A stretch of 33,275 nucleotides of DNA from Actinomycetota bacterium (lineage in GTDB: Bacteria > Actinomycetota > Geothermincolia > Geothermincolales > RBG-13-55-18), in contig JAFGDU010000116.1 of the NCBI GenBank assembly GCA_016931915.1, positions 1-33,275 of the forward strand. Direction: 5' to 3'. Under the pieces are notes generated by a model, which did not search any database, was not told the DNA's origin, and saw only the letters and a program-made list of their open reading frames with translations. Shown here in pieces: positions 1 through 6,993 of this stretch. Made by a program: the position numbers and the translations under genes. Each line of letters starts with the position of its first letter. Position 1 is the stretch's first letter.

Positions 1-1608
1 GAAATACCAGGTGGTGGATAGACCCGGGCTGCCGGGCGTGCAGTGGCCGCCGCCGCGGCCCGCGCTGTTGAAATACATGGAGCGCTCCACCACCACGCCC
101 ACGTCGTTCAGGGAGGAGATGCACGTGGAGACCTCGCTGTCGGGAAAGATGGCGTTGAGGTTGAGGGTGAGGCGGCTGCCTCCACCAAGTTGATAGTACT
201 CCTCCAGGTAGCTTCCGCTGGTGTCCACGTATTCCGCGCGCAGGGAGGCCGCCTCGGTGTTTGGGTTCTGCACCAGCACGTAGGTGTTGAAACCACCTCC
301 GGTGTACCCCTCCGCGAGGTACCATACCGTCTCTCCCCCCGGCTCGGGGGGGTTCCAGGCATCCCCATCGCCGTCACCGGGCTCCGGCTCGGGCTCGGGT
401 TGCGCTCCGCTCACCGCCGCGTAGGCGTTGACCTTGCCGTATCCGTAGCTGGTGTCGAAGCCAGGGCTCCCCAGGTCGGTGGCCCCGTTTTTCAGGGCCT
501 GCTCCACCTGGCCGGCGCTGTAGCCGGGGTGCTCCGCCAGTACCAGGGAGGCGCACCCCGACACCACCGGCGAGGCCATGGACGTACCGGTCATCTTGCC
601 GTATCCTCCGGGGACGGTGGAGAGGATGGATACGCCCGGGGCGGTGAGGTCAAGGGCCGATCCCTGGTTGGAGAAATCTGCCAGGATATCGTTTGACTTC
701 AAGGCGCCCACGGCTATGACGTGGTCGCAGGCGGCGGGGTAGCTTACGCTCGTGGACTCGTTGCCCGAGGCGGCGACGATGACGACACCCTTGTTGTGGG
801 CGTAGTTTACCGCCTCGCTCAGGGTGTAGGAATAGTCGGGGCCGCCCAGGCTCATGTTGATGACCTCTGCCCCGTGGTCCGCGGCGTAGCGTATCCCCGC
901 CGCCACGTCCGAGTCGTAGCCCGATCCCTGCGCGTCAAGGACCTTGATGGGCATGATGCGGGCCTTCCAGTCCGTTCCCGCCACGCCGGTGGAGTTGTTG
1001 CCGGCTGCGGCGGCGATGCCGGCTACGTGGGTACCGTGACCGTGGTCGTCCATGGGATCCGAGTTGCGGTCCACGTAGTTGTATCCCGCCGTGCATTTGC
1101 CCTCGAGGTCCTGGTGGGTGTAGTCCACCCCGGTATCGACGACCGCGACGGTCACATCGCTCGAACCGGTGGTGATGTCCCATGCCTGTGGCGCGGAGAT
1201 GGAGGGCAGGTGCCACTGCTCGGGATACCTGGGGTCGTCGGGTGAGTAGGAGGCCGAGACCACGTGGTCGTCTTCCACGAAGGAGGCGAAGGGAAGCGAC
1301 CCCAGGAATTCCTTGAAACGGGGCAGGTCCGGGATTTCCGGCAACTTCAGAAGGGCCACGTTGGGGAGTAGGAGCTCCGGTCCCTCCCAGTCCCGGAGGC
1401 TGGAGAGCAGTTCCTCGATGGCCGTGCGCAGGTCGGCGAGGTCCGATTGCGTGACCGCGTTCTTGAACCCCAGGAGGATGCGGGTTTCACGCCGGGAGAG
1501 GTCGGGCTGGTCGGCTGAAAGGGCGGGGCCGGCGAGGGTGAAGACGATGAGGAGCGATAAAAAGAGTGCGGGGAAGAGCATGCCCTTATGACTATTTTGA
1601 GACCTCAT
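1..1608 (-). CDS. Secreted S8 (subtilisin-type) serine protease with WYxAEG repeats, C-terminus cut by window edge
   Basis: An exported protein-degrading enzyme. The frame is open for 536 codons from an ATG at 1608 to base 1 with no stop, so the C-terminus lies outside. Residues 1-32 form a signal peptide (basic start, hydrophobic core, ALSA cleavage site). An I9-like propeptide region follows, then the S8 domain from about 120 to 390 with the full triad: D158 (VVDTGVD), H191 (HGTHVAG) and S343 (GTSMASP). A PEPEPEPGDGDG linker leads to a repeat module starting with WYLAEG at residue 429; a second unit starts at 534, exactly 105 residues later. The same module occurs in the M28 lipoprotein at the other end of the window. 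GAGG lies about 10 bases upstream of the start. Family assignment is secure; the substrate is unknown. Confidence 0.93.
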   Translation of the reverse strand, partial: MRSQNSHKGMLFPALFLSLLIVFTLAGPALSADQPDLSRRETRILLGFKNAVTQSDLADLRTAIEELLSSLRDWEGPELLLPNVALLKLPEIPDLPRFKEFLGSLPFASFVEDDHVVSASYSPDDPRYPEQWHLPSISAPQAWDITTGSSDVTVAVVDTGVDYTHQDLEGKCTAGYNYVDRNSDPMDDHGHGTHVAGIAAAAGNNSTGVAGTDWKARIMPIKVLDAQGSGYDSDVAAGIRYAADHGAEVINMSLGGPDYSYTLSEAVNYAHNKGVVIVAASGNESTSVSYPAACDHVIAVGALKSNDILADFSNQGSALDLTAPGVSILSTVPGGYGKMTGTSMASPVVSGCASLVLAEHPGYSAGQVEQALKNGATDLGSPGFDTSYGYGKVNAYAAVSGAQPEPEPEPGDGDGDAWNPPEPGGETVWYLAEGYTGGGFNTYVLVQNPNTEAASLRAEYVDTSGSYLEEYYQLGGGSRLTLNLNAIFPDSEVSTCISSLNDVGVVVERSMYFNSAGRGGGHCTPGSPGLSTTWYF

Positions 1609-1650
1609 CTTGCGTACACCTCGTTGCGCGCTTCATCAATGAAAAAGAAG

Positions 1651-1672
1651 GGCTTGTGCAAGCCACGTTTTT
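1651..1672. terminator. Hairpin with T-runs on both strands in the S8 protease leader
   Basis: GGCTTG (1651-1656) pairs with CAAGCC (1659-1664). TTTTT follows at 1668-1672 on the plus strand, and the minus strand has a T-run at 1646-1642, so the shape is that of a bidirectional intrinsic terminator. It lies 43 bases upstream of the protease start, so on the minus strand it could be an attenuator in the leader. No open gene ends here on either strand. A second 7-bp inverted repeat, CCCCTTC (1710-1716) with GAAGGGG (1727-1733), lies between it and the fmdB promoter. Confidence 0.4.
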
Positions 1673-1764
1673 GTCCTCTTCCCCGCATCTATCTAATCGG
1701 GAATTGCGCCCCCTTCCTTAAGACATGAAGGGGTGATTCTGTCGGGTTCAGTTGAGCTACATCA

Positions 1765-1793
1765 TTGATGGTAGTGGTGTTCGGGGATATATT
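1765..1793 (+). promoter_or_regulatory. Sigma70-type promoter for fmdB and the following mini-ORF
   Basis: TTGATG (1765-1770), a 17-base spacer, then TATATT (1788-1793). The expected transcript start is near 1800, giving a leader of about 37 bases before the strong ribosome site of the fmdB-type gene. Confidence 0.5.
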
Positions 1794-1836
1794 TGCTTTA
1801 TCATAGTCTTATCGTAGTGTTGCTTAGGAGGTAGAA

Positions 1837-2037
1837 ATGCCGATTTTCGAGTATCGATGTGAGGATTGCGGACATCGCTTCGATGCATTCTTTCGCCGTG
1901 CCGAGGATGCGGATAGCGAGCAGTTGGAGTGTGCGAAGTGCGGCTCGAAGCAAGTCAAGAAGATGTTCTCCGTCATCGGTATCGGCGGCATGAGCAATGG
2001 CGTTCTATCGGACGGGTGCGGCACCACCTCCACGTGA
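1837..2037 (+). CDS. FmdB-family zinc-ribbon protein
   Basis: A 66-residue protein of the FmdB (CxxC_CxxC_SSSS) family, often annotated as a putative regulator though its biochemical role is poorly defined. It begins MPIFEYRCEDCG and carries two zinc-binding pairs, C8/C11 and C32/C35, followed by the usual KKMFSVIG stretch and a glycine-rich tail with one more cysteine (GCGTTST). The ATG is preceded by AGGAGGTAGAA, an excellent ribosome site. A candidate selenoprotein mini-ORF starts 43 bases after the stop, and a terminator follows that, so the two probably form one transcript. Family is certain, function is not. Confidence 0.92.
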   Translation: MPIFEYRCEDCGHRFDAFFRRAEDADSEQLECAKCGSKQVKKMFSVIGIGGMSNGVLSDGCGTTST

Positions 2038-2080
2038 CGCCCATGGTAACGGTCCGGTACGGACCAAGGATCTGATCGGG

Positions 2081-2227
2081 ATGGAATGGTTGATCATCGT
2101 AGCGGTAATCGCGGTATGGCTGATCTTGAGCGGCATCGTGTTACCCAGACTGGGAGTGCCTACCTGAATATCGGGCGCCTGCCGCGTGCGGCACGAGGAA
2201 GACGAGGAAGAGGATAGTCCCGGCTGA
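2081..2227 (+). CDS. Candidate one-TM selenoprotein (48 aa, TGA at codon 29 read as Sec)
   Basis: From ATG 2081 the frame encodes 28 residues, MEWLIIVAVIAVWLILSGIV then LPRLGVPT, a single membrane helix, and reaches TGA at 2165-2167. Beyond the TGA the same frame stays open for 19 codons: ISGAC, then RVR and a very acidic tail ending SPG, with a stop at 2225. This gives a U-x-S-G-x-C arrangement (U29, C34), typical of a redox or metal site. A hairpin with geometry close to the E. coli fdhF SECIS lies right after the TGA. AAGGA lies about 10 bases upstream of the ATG. The fmdB-type gene is upstream and a terminator lies 33 bases after the second stop. If the TGA is a true stop, the product is a 28-residue membrane peptide. 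Sec reading is inference; no selA/selB/selC gene is in this window. Confidence 0.5.
2165..2195 (+). promoter_or_regulatory. SECIS-like hairpin directly after in-frame TGA
   Basis: After the TGA (2165-2167), TGCCG (2180-2184) pairs perfectly with CGGCA (2189-2193) around the loop CGTG (2185-2188). The loop G-U sits 19-20 bases after the TGA. In E. coli fdhF the apical loop GGUC occupies about the same distance with its G-U at 20-21 (recalled from memory). A short GC-rich hairpin can occur by chance in such DNA, so this supports but does not prove Sec decoding. Confidence 0.42.
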
Positions 2228-2259
2228 GGCCTGGGGCTTTATATCAAGGGCGGCGATTG

Positions 2260-2283
2260 CGGGGGCTTCAATGTCCCCGTTTT
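2260..2283 (+). terminator. Rho-independent terminator after fmdB/mini-ORF
   Basis: CGGGGGC (2260-2266) pairs with GTCCCCG (2273-2279), one G-T pair included, around a 6-base loop, and is followed by TTTT (2280-2283). It closes the fmdB transcript. Confidence 0.6.
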
Positions 2284-2390
2284 CTTCACGGAATAACGCT
2301 TGCGTTCATCTTGCGAACAAACCTTCACCGTGGCAGGCGTTTAACCTCAGCCGGACGGTAGGGGGTTCGACTGCCCCCTCGAGCCGGCGC

Positions 2391-3356
2391 TCAGGCGAGT
2401 GGGTTGCGGGCAAGGGAAGAATATCTTCCCGCGAGGTCGTAACCCTCGAGTCCCTTGCGGCTTATCTTCTTCGACGGGCACATATGCAGGCACTTGCCGC
2501 AGAAATCGCCGCAGATGAGCCCGAAGCAGTTGTCAAGCATGGCCTTGGTATAAGGGTGTATGTCCTCGCTGGCCATGGAGGCGAAAAAATGCAGCGGCTG
2601 GCCGGGACCCTCGGGTATCTCGAGGTCGGCGCGGCTGCCCGTCCCCTGCACCAGTCCGGTGACGGCGTAGGCACAGCGGATGTTATCGTGCTCGGCATAG
2701 CTCTTTTTTCTGCCGCCGATGACACAGTCCTGCATCTCGGTAGCGGAGAAGGCCTGCGTGGGGCAGACCTTTACACACTTGCTACCGCACGCCTCCGGGA
2801 TGCAGAGAGGCGGGCCATCGTAAAGGGGTGTCGGCTCCAGCTCCACCGAGGTGAGCAGGGTGTTGAAGCGCTGCATGGAACCGAACTCCGGGGTCAGGGC
2901 GAGGCCGTTGAGACCGAAATCTGCGATGCCCGCGGCCACCGCGGCATGGCGGTGCGAGAACTCGGTCATGATCTCGCCCGTCACGATGGTATCGTCGAAG
3001 TACTTGGTCATGCTGCTGATCCAGGTGGGCATGAAGGCCAGCGTCTTGTGCCCACGGTATTCCAGGAGCTTCGCCATGCGGTTGACCAGGCGCGAACCCT
3101 CCCAGTTGGTGAGGCCGTAACCGTAGAAGAGATAAGGCGTGTTGGTCTTGTCGGGCTGGTCCCATTCACCCCACACGTCCGCCAAACCCTGGAAGATATG
3201 CAGGCCGATTGAGATCACGGACTTGCACTCCGGCAGGAAATCCGTGGGCCTGTGTCCCTCGGGTGCGCCGTCGAAACGCTCCACCGGTGCTATCCCCACC
3301 AGGTCGGCGCCCCAGTCGATAAAGGTATCCGCAACCTTGCGCGTGAGCTCGTCCAT
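2391..3356 (-). CDS. QueG-like double 4Fe-4S reductase-family protein
   Basis: A 321-residue cytoplasmic protein related to epoxyqueuosine reductase (QueG) and similar iron-sulfur proteins. The motif AGIADFGLNGLALTPEFGS (142-160) matches the QueG-type segment before the clusters. Two 4Fe-4S sites follow: C185, C190, C194, C198-P and C282, C286, C289, C293-P. The spacing of the first (Cx4Cx3Cx3CP) differs from the classical Cx2Cx2Cx3CP, so it is probably a divergent relative and not genuine QueG; the C-terminal repeats of long QueG forms are absent. AAGGGG precedes the ATG by about 8 bases. The gene stands alone between terminator-like sequence on its left and the oxidoreductase region on its right. 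Iron-sulfur family assignment is firm, substrate unknown. Confidence 0.82.
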   Translation of the reverse strand: MDELTRKVADTFIDWGADLVGIAPVERFDGAPEGHRPTDFLPECKSVISIGLHIFQGLADVWGEWDQPDKTNTPYLFYGYGLTNWEGSRLVNRMAKLLEYRGHKTLAFMPTWISSMTKYFDDTIVTGEIMTEFSHRHAAVAAGIADFGLNGLALTPEFGSMQRFNTLLTSVELEPTPLYDGPPLCIPEACGSKCVKVCPTQAFSATEMQDCVIGGRKKSYAEHDNIRCAYAVTGLVQGTGSRADLEIPEGPGQPLHFFASMASEDIHPYTKAMLDNCFGLICGDFCGKCLHMCPSKKISRKGLEGYDLAGRYSSLARNPLA

Positions 3357-3448
3357 GACAACCCCTTTCTTTCACGCATTGTTCGTCGCCGCTTTCCGGC
3401 GATGTTGATGGGTCTCTCTCTGGTATTCTTTATCCCGGGAGCGCCCGC

Positions 3449-3559
3449 TCAAAACCTACCCCGCATCACGAGGTTCGCGCCTTTTCCCGCGTGTCCGTTG
3501 ACCTCGCAACCGAGAATAGGTTTTCCCCTTGGGAAAATGCTCCCGCAAGACTCGCACAT
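3449..3559 (-). CDS. Possible 36-aa zinc-binding miniprotein
   Basis: Starting at ATG 3559 the frame gives a basic peptide with CESCG, PILGC and NGH, a C-C-C-H set that could bind zinc, ending at 3449. The same frame is open upstream to a TTG at 3655 behind GGGAGGT, which would add 32 residues without recognisable features. There is no good ribosome site at the short start. It lies in the 319-base gap between the QueG-like and FAD-oxidoreductase genes, same strand as both. I see no other gene in that gap; a hairpin TTTTCCC/GGGAAAA (3521-3537) lies within this ORF. Confidence 0.3.
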   Translation of the reverse strand: MCESCGSIFPRGKPILGCEVNGHAGKGANLVMRGRF

Positions 3560-3675
3560 CTGTGTGGTTCGGGGATACGAGTCGAGCGATGGGATCCCGT
3601 GATCCTGTCGAGCCCATCGCATAGTCACCGCAAAGATACGAGCTCTACCTCCCAAGCGTTGATGCAGGTTCGGGA

Positions 3676-5007
3676 TCAGCTGCTCCTCAGGGCGGCTTCG
3701 GCGGCGTCGATGCCGCTGCGCAGGGAACCGTCCACGGAGGGCATGTTCAGGTACTCTCCCGCCAGGAACAGGCCCTTTACGTCCCGGTAACGTTCACGCT
3801 TGAGGACGTTCATCTCCCTGAGCATGCCCGGGGGTGAGAGGCAGACCGCCTCGTCCCAGCGGTAGACCTCCGAGAAGAGGGGTTCCTGCGGCATGGAGGG
3901 GATGAAGCGCCTTATCTCCCCCTTGAGGCGGGAGAAGACCTCCGCGTCGGGCATGGAGTTGAGCTCGAAGGCATGATTGCCGAAGGTGAAGCAGTGCACC
4001 ATCCCGCCGCCCGGCGGAGTGTAGTAAGGCGACTTGATCGTGTTGTCGGTGAATCCGGCCATGGAGGATCCGGCCAGACGTGGCAGGCCCACCGCGTACC
4101 ACCCCTCCGGCAGGAGGTGATCCTCCAGCCCGAACATGGCGTGGCAGCAGGCGCTGTAGGTGACCTTCTCCATGGGCTTGCGAAGACCGTCGGGAAGGCC
4201 GGGCATAAGCTGCAGGGCTTTGGTGGCGGTTGCGGTGCAGATCACCGCGTCGGCCTCCATCAACCCTTCCTCCGTCTCGACCCCCTTTACCTTGCCGCCA
4301 TCAATGACGATGCGCTTCACCGGCGTGGAGAGGCGTACGTCGTTCGCGCATTCCTCGTAGAGCCGTTCGGCCAGGGAGCCGATACCGTGCTTGAGGGTGA
4401 AAAGGCCGTTGAGTGCGTACCACAGCAGGGTGAGCCCGTAGCCAGCGCCGACGTCCTCCGGCTCTCCCAGGGTGAGGCAGGAGGCTACCGGCTGGAAGAG
4501 GTATTCGAGGACGTCTTTGCCACCCCGGCGTATGGCGAGGTCCGCGAAGCTCTCGTCGTCCAGGTCGAGCATGTTGCCGTAGTCGATGAAATGGAGGTCG
4601 CGCCGCCGCCTGAGCATAAGGGGCATGATGCGCGCGAACTGCAGCATGCCCGGGATGGACAGGCCGCGGAAGCGCAGCAGGTCGTGGCGGCTGCGCCACA
4701 GCTCTCTCGGGTCCAGTCCCGCGACCGCCGGGTAGAGCTTTTCGTTCCTGGCGATCGCCACCTTGAAGGGGAAGGAGACGATATCGTTCCCCAGGCCCAG
4801 TTCGCGGCATAGTCCGAAGGTGGTGTCGTAGAACTTGAAGAAAAACTGCGCACCCAGGTCCATGGTGTAACCTTCCCTGCGCCCTCCCACGATACGTCCC
4901 CCGGCCACGTCCTTGGCCTCGAGGGCCACGACGTCCGCTCCCCTCTTGCGCAGGGTGCGGGTGGCTGCCAGGCCGGAGGTGCCGGCTCCGACTACGATGA
5001 TCTTCAT
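3676..5007 (-). CDS. FAD-dependent amine oxidase / protoporphyrinogen-oxidase-like flavoprotein
   Basis: A 443-residue NAD(P)/FAD-binding oxidoreductase. The N-terminus has the dinucleotide fold VVGAGTSGLAATR (5-17) with the acidic E30 and the second FAD motif AGGR (35-38). The C-terminus has the FAD-contacting LFLAGEYLNMPSVDGSLRSG (413-432), as in monoamine oxidase, phytoene desaturase and protoporphyrinogen oxidase. There are no obvious membrane segments or signal peptide. GGGAGGGACGTA precedes the ATG, and an extended -10 promoter sits about 50 bases upstream. No haem or carotenoid genes are nearby, so the substrate cannot be assigned from context. Confidence 0.88.
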   Translation of the reverse strand: MKIIVVGAGTSGLAATRTLRKRGADVVALEAKDVAGGRIVGGRREGYTMDLGAQFFFKFYDTTFGLCRELGLGNDIVSFPFKVAIARNEKLYPAVAGLDPRELWRSRHDLLRFRGLSIPGMLQFARIMPLMLRRRRDLHFIDYGNMLDLDDESFADLAIRRGGKDVLEYLFQPVASCLTLGEPEDVGAGYGLTLLWYALNGLFTLKHGIGSLAERLYEECANDVRLSTPVKRIVIDGGKVKGVETEEGLMEADAVICTATATKALQLMPGLPDGLRKPMEKVTYSACCHAMFGLEDHLLPEGWYAVGLPRLAGSSMAGFTDNTIKSPYYTPPGGGMVHCFTFGNHAFELNSMPDAEVFSRLKGEIRRFIPSMPQEPLFSEVYRWDEAVCLSPPGMLREMNVLKRERYRDVKGLFLAGEYLNMPSVDGSLRSGIDAAEAALRSS

Positions 5008-5052
5008 TACGTCCCTCCCGAATAGAAACGTCCTTGTTGTACAAGCCAGAAT

Positions 5053-5061
5053 ATTATAACA
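5053..5061 (-). promoter_or_regulatory. Extended -10 promoter of the FAD oxidoreductase
   Basis: On the minus strand TG-T-TATAAT occupies 5061-5053, a perfect extended -10. No -35 match is present 17 bases upstream, as is usual for this class. The predicted start near 5046 leaves a leader of about 39 bases. Confidence 0.5.
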
Positions 5062-5192
5062 GGGAGGGGTGGGAGCGGATGAACGGAGCTGTCGACGAAA
5101 TGGTATGGCAGAGCGGGCGCACTTCGCTTAATATGCAGGGGCACGGGGAAGAATGATGCTTGACGGGAAAGGCGTCGGTAAAGGAGGTATAC

Positions 5193-5759
5193 ATGGAACC
5201 AGCGTTTGTCATCAGGAACTGGAAGATGACCCTGTTGCGGGGATTGATCGCCCTGCTCTTCGGAATCGTCATCCTGGTTTGGCCTGCGGCCACGACCCGG
5301 GTATTGTTGATCGCTTTCGGATTGCTGGCCTTGGTGGATGGCATCTTCCATATCGTGCAGTCGATAGTCGAGGCCACCAGAAAAGAGAAATGGGTGCTGA
5401 CCTTGCTGGTCGGCCTGCTGGAGACGGTCGTCGGCATAATCGTGCTGGCGCGCCCTGGAGTGGGATTGGGCGCGCTGCTCGTTCTGGTCATCATCTATCT
5501 GGTCGCCTATGGATTCGTCGAGCTTTTCGCGGCCTTCGAGCTTCAGGCCAGCACGGGGTTGAGAGTACTGTTCGCCGTCTCGGGAGTGCTCTCGGTGGCA
5601 ATAGGGTTTATCTTCATGTTCAGGCCCGGCCTGGGCATCTGGACGGTGATCCTCTTTATCGGTATCTACTCCATTTTTATCGGGATTATGCGTATCGTCA
5701 TTGCTTTCATGATCAGGAGCTGGTGGAAAGGGCAGCCTCCCGCGGAGGTTGCGGCCTAG
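5193..5759 (+). CDS. HdeD-family (DUF308) membrane protein
   Basis: A 188-residue integral membrane protein with six hydrophobic segments arranged as three DUF308-type pairs, for example RGLIALLFGIVILVWPAAT near the start and GFIFMFRPGLGIWTVILFIG near the end. HdeD in E. coli is linked to acid resistance at high cell density; in other bacteria these proteins are treated as envelope-stress proteins of unknown mechanism. The ATG at 5193 is chosen over an upstream in-frame start at 5160 because AAGGAGGT (5181-5188) is ideally spaced for it. It is the intact counterpart of the interrupted HdeD-type gene at 10603-11169. A BrkB-type gene follows 153 bases later. Confidence 0.88.
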   Translation: MEPAFVIRNWKMTLLRGLIALLFGIVILVWPAATTRVLLIAFGLLALVDGIFHIVQSIVEATRKEKWVLTLLVGLLETVVGIIVLARPGVGLGALLVLVIIYLVAYGFVELFAAFELQASTGLRVLFAVSGVLSVAIGFIFMFRPGLGIWTVILFIGIYSIFIGIMRIVIAFMIRSWWKGQPPAEVAA

Positions 5760-5912
5760 AAAACGGCCTTTTTGTGGAGCGCGGAAGACCGCTCCGCATG
5801 AGCGTGCTCCAGTGGCATGATACTCCTCACGCATGCCCGTTTATATCGCGAACGGGATGGGATAATATGCTGAGCCGTTGATCTGCCCGATCGGGATCGT
5901 CCGATACAGGCG

Positions 5913-6929
5913 ATGGAAAGGGAAGCGGATTTGGCGCTGAAGAGCCGGCTGAAACAGTGGTGGAATGACCTTTCAACGACCCTGCAGGACAGGGCAGGGA
6001 GAATAGAACGGTGGCTCGACGATTTCGCCGCCCGGCACACGTGGGCGGCGGTCTCCAGGCAGGCCGTGAGGGATTTCTTCCACCACGACATGACCATACA
6101 CTCAGGGAACTTCGCCTACTCCTCGTTCCTGGCCATCTTTCCCTTGATCCTCCTCATCTTCTCCGTAGTCGGGTTCGTCTTCAACTACAGCCCGGAGACC
6201 ATGCAGAAGGTAGTAGATCTCCTGAGGGAGACCATACCCGATATGCCGGTCACCATGAGCAACGCGGCCGAAAGCCTTACGAGGTTCAGCGGCGTGGTGG
6301 GCGTATTGGGCCTCATCGGTTTGGTATGGTCGGTGAGCAGAATAGCGTATGCCATCCAGACCGGTTTCGACCGGGTATGGGAGATGAAGAAACGCTCCTA
6401 CGTTCGCAAGAAGGTCTTCGCCCTGGGCGTGATGCTCCTCATCGGCGTGGTGGGGTTGATAGGCTTGAGCATCACCGTGTTGTCCACCTCGTTCTTTTCC
6501 TGGCTGCGGGACGCGACCGGGCCGTTGATATCCACGTTGGCGGTGATCTTTGGAGTGTTGATGAGCCCTGCGGCCTCGTTTTTGATCTTCGCCACTTTAT
6601 ACAGGACCCTGCCGCAGAAGAAGCCGGGATGGAGGGAGGTTTTCTGGGGGGCGTTGACGGCGGCACTGCTGTTGGACATCTCGGAATACGGGTTGGGTAT
6701 CTACTTCACCCGCATCTCCAAGACCCAGGCCGCGTATGGAACGGTGGGGATAGTCATCGGGATCGTCCTGTGGCTGTACGTAGTAGGCATACTGATCTTC
6801 ATAGGCGCGGAGATAGTGCGTGCCCTCCAGGAGCGGCGAGGTTTGGTGTATGAGAGCGGATCCGATATATCTGTCGTCGCAGGATCCACAGTATCCTCTG
6901 CGGACCCCCCTCCCCCTGAGGAGGAATGA
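5913..6929 (+). CDS. YihY/BrkB-family inner-membrane protein
   Basis: A 338-residue multi-pass membrane protein of the YihY/BrkB family, formerly misnamed RNase BN; the molecular role is unsettled. Family features include a hydrophilic N-terminus, the segment FAYSSFLAIFPLILLIFSVVG (about 63-83), and later GTVGIVIGIVLWLYVVGILI followed by FIGAEI near residue 300. Six membrane segments are apparent. The C-terminal tail is acidic and proline-rich (PPPPEEE). The ATG at 5913 has only a weak ribosome site; a TTG six codons later behind AAGGGAAG is an alternative. The gene ends facing the next gene, and they share the terminator hairpin at 6931-6957. Confidence 0.87.
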   Translation: MEREADLALKSRLKQWWNDLSTTLQDRAGRIERWLDDFAARHTWAAVSRQAVRDFFHHDMTIHSGNFAYSSFLAIFPLILLIFSVVGFVFNYSPETMQKVVDLLRETIPDMPVTMSNAAESLTRFSGVVGVLGLIGLVWSVSRIAYAIQTGFDRVWEMKKRSYVRKKVFALGVMLLIGVVGLIGLSITVLSTSFFSWLRDATGPLISTLAVIFGVLMSPAASFLIFATLYRTLPQKKPGWREVFWGALTAALLLDISEYGLGIYFTRISKTQAAYGTVGIVIGIVLWLYVVGILIFIGAEIVRALQERRGLVYESGSDISVVAGSTVSSADPPPPEEE

Positions 6930-6930
6930 T

Positions 6931-6957
6931 AAAAAGGGGGCGGAATACACCGCCCCC
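6931..6957 (-). terminator. Strong intrinsic terminator between converging genes
   Basis: GGGGGCGG (6936-6943) and CCGCCCCC (6950-6957) form a perfect 8-bp stem with a 6-base loop. On the minus strand it is followed by TTTTT (6935-6931), so it ends the large membrane-protein transcript. It lies 6 bases after the BrkB-type stop and may also slow plus-strand transcription. Confidence 0.75.
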
Positions 6958-6993
6958 ATACTTACCAGCATCTGATCAGGTGATCCTTACGGC

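Noticed and set aside
43..1591. Long plus-strand open frames over the S8 protease
   Set aside because: They are antisense shadows in GC-rich DNA; the minus strand carries the full catalytic triad and a signal peptide.
2359..2379. GGGGG-TTCGACT-like arm resembling a tRNA T-arm
   Set aside because: The loop is one base too long, and no acceptor, D or anticodon arms can be assembled around it; it is just a hairpin upstream of the QueG-like stop.
5777..5796. GGAGCG/CGCTCC hairpin after the first HdeD gene as a terminator
   Set aside because: No T-run follows the stem on the plus strand.
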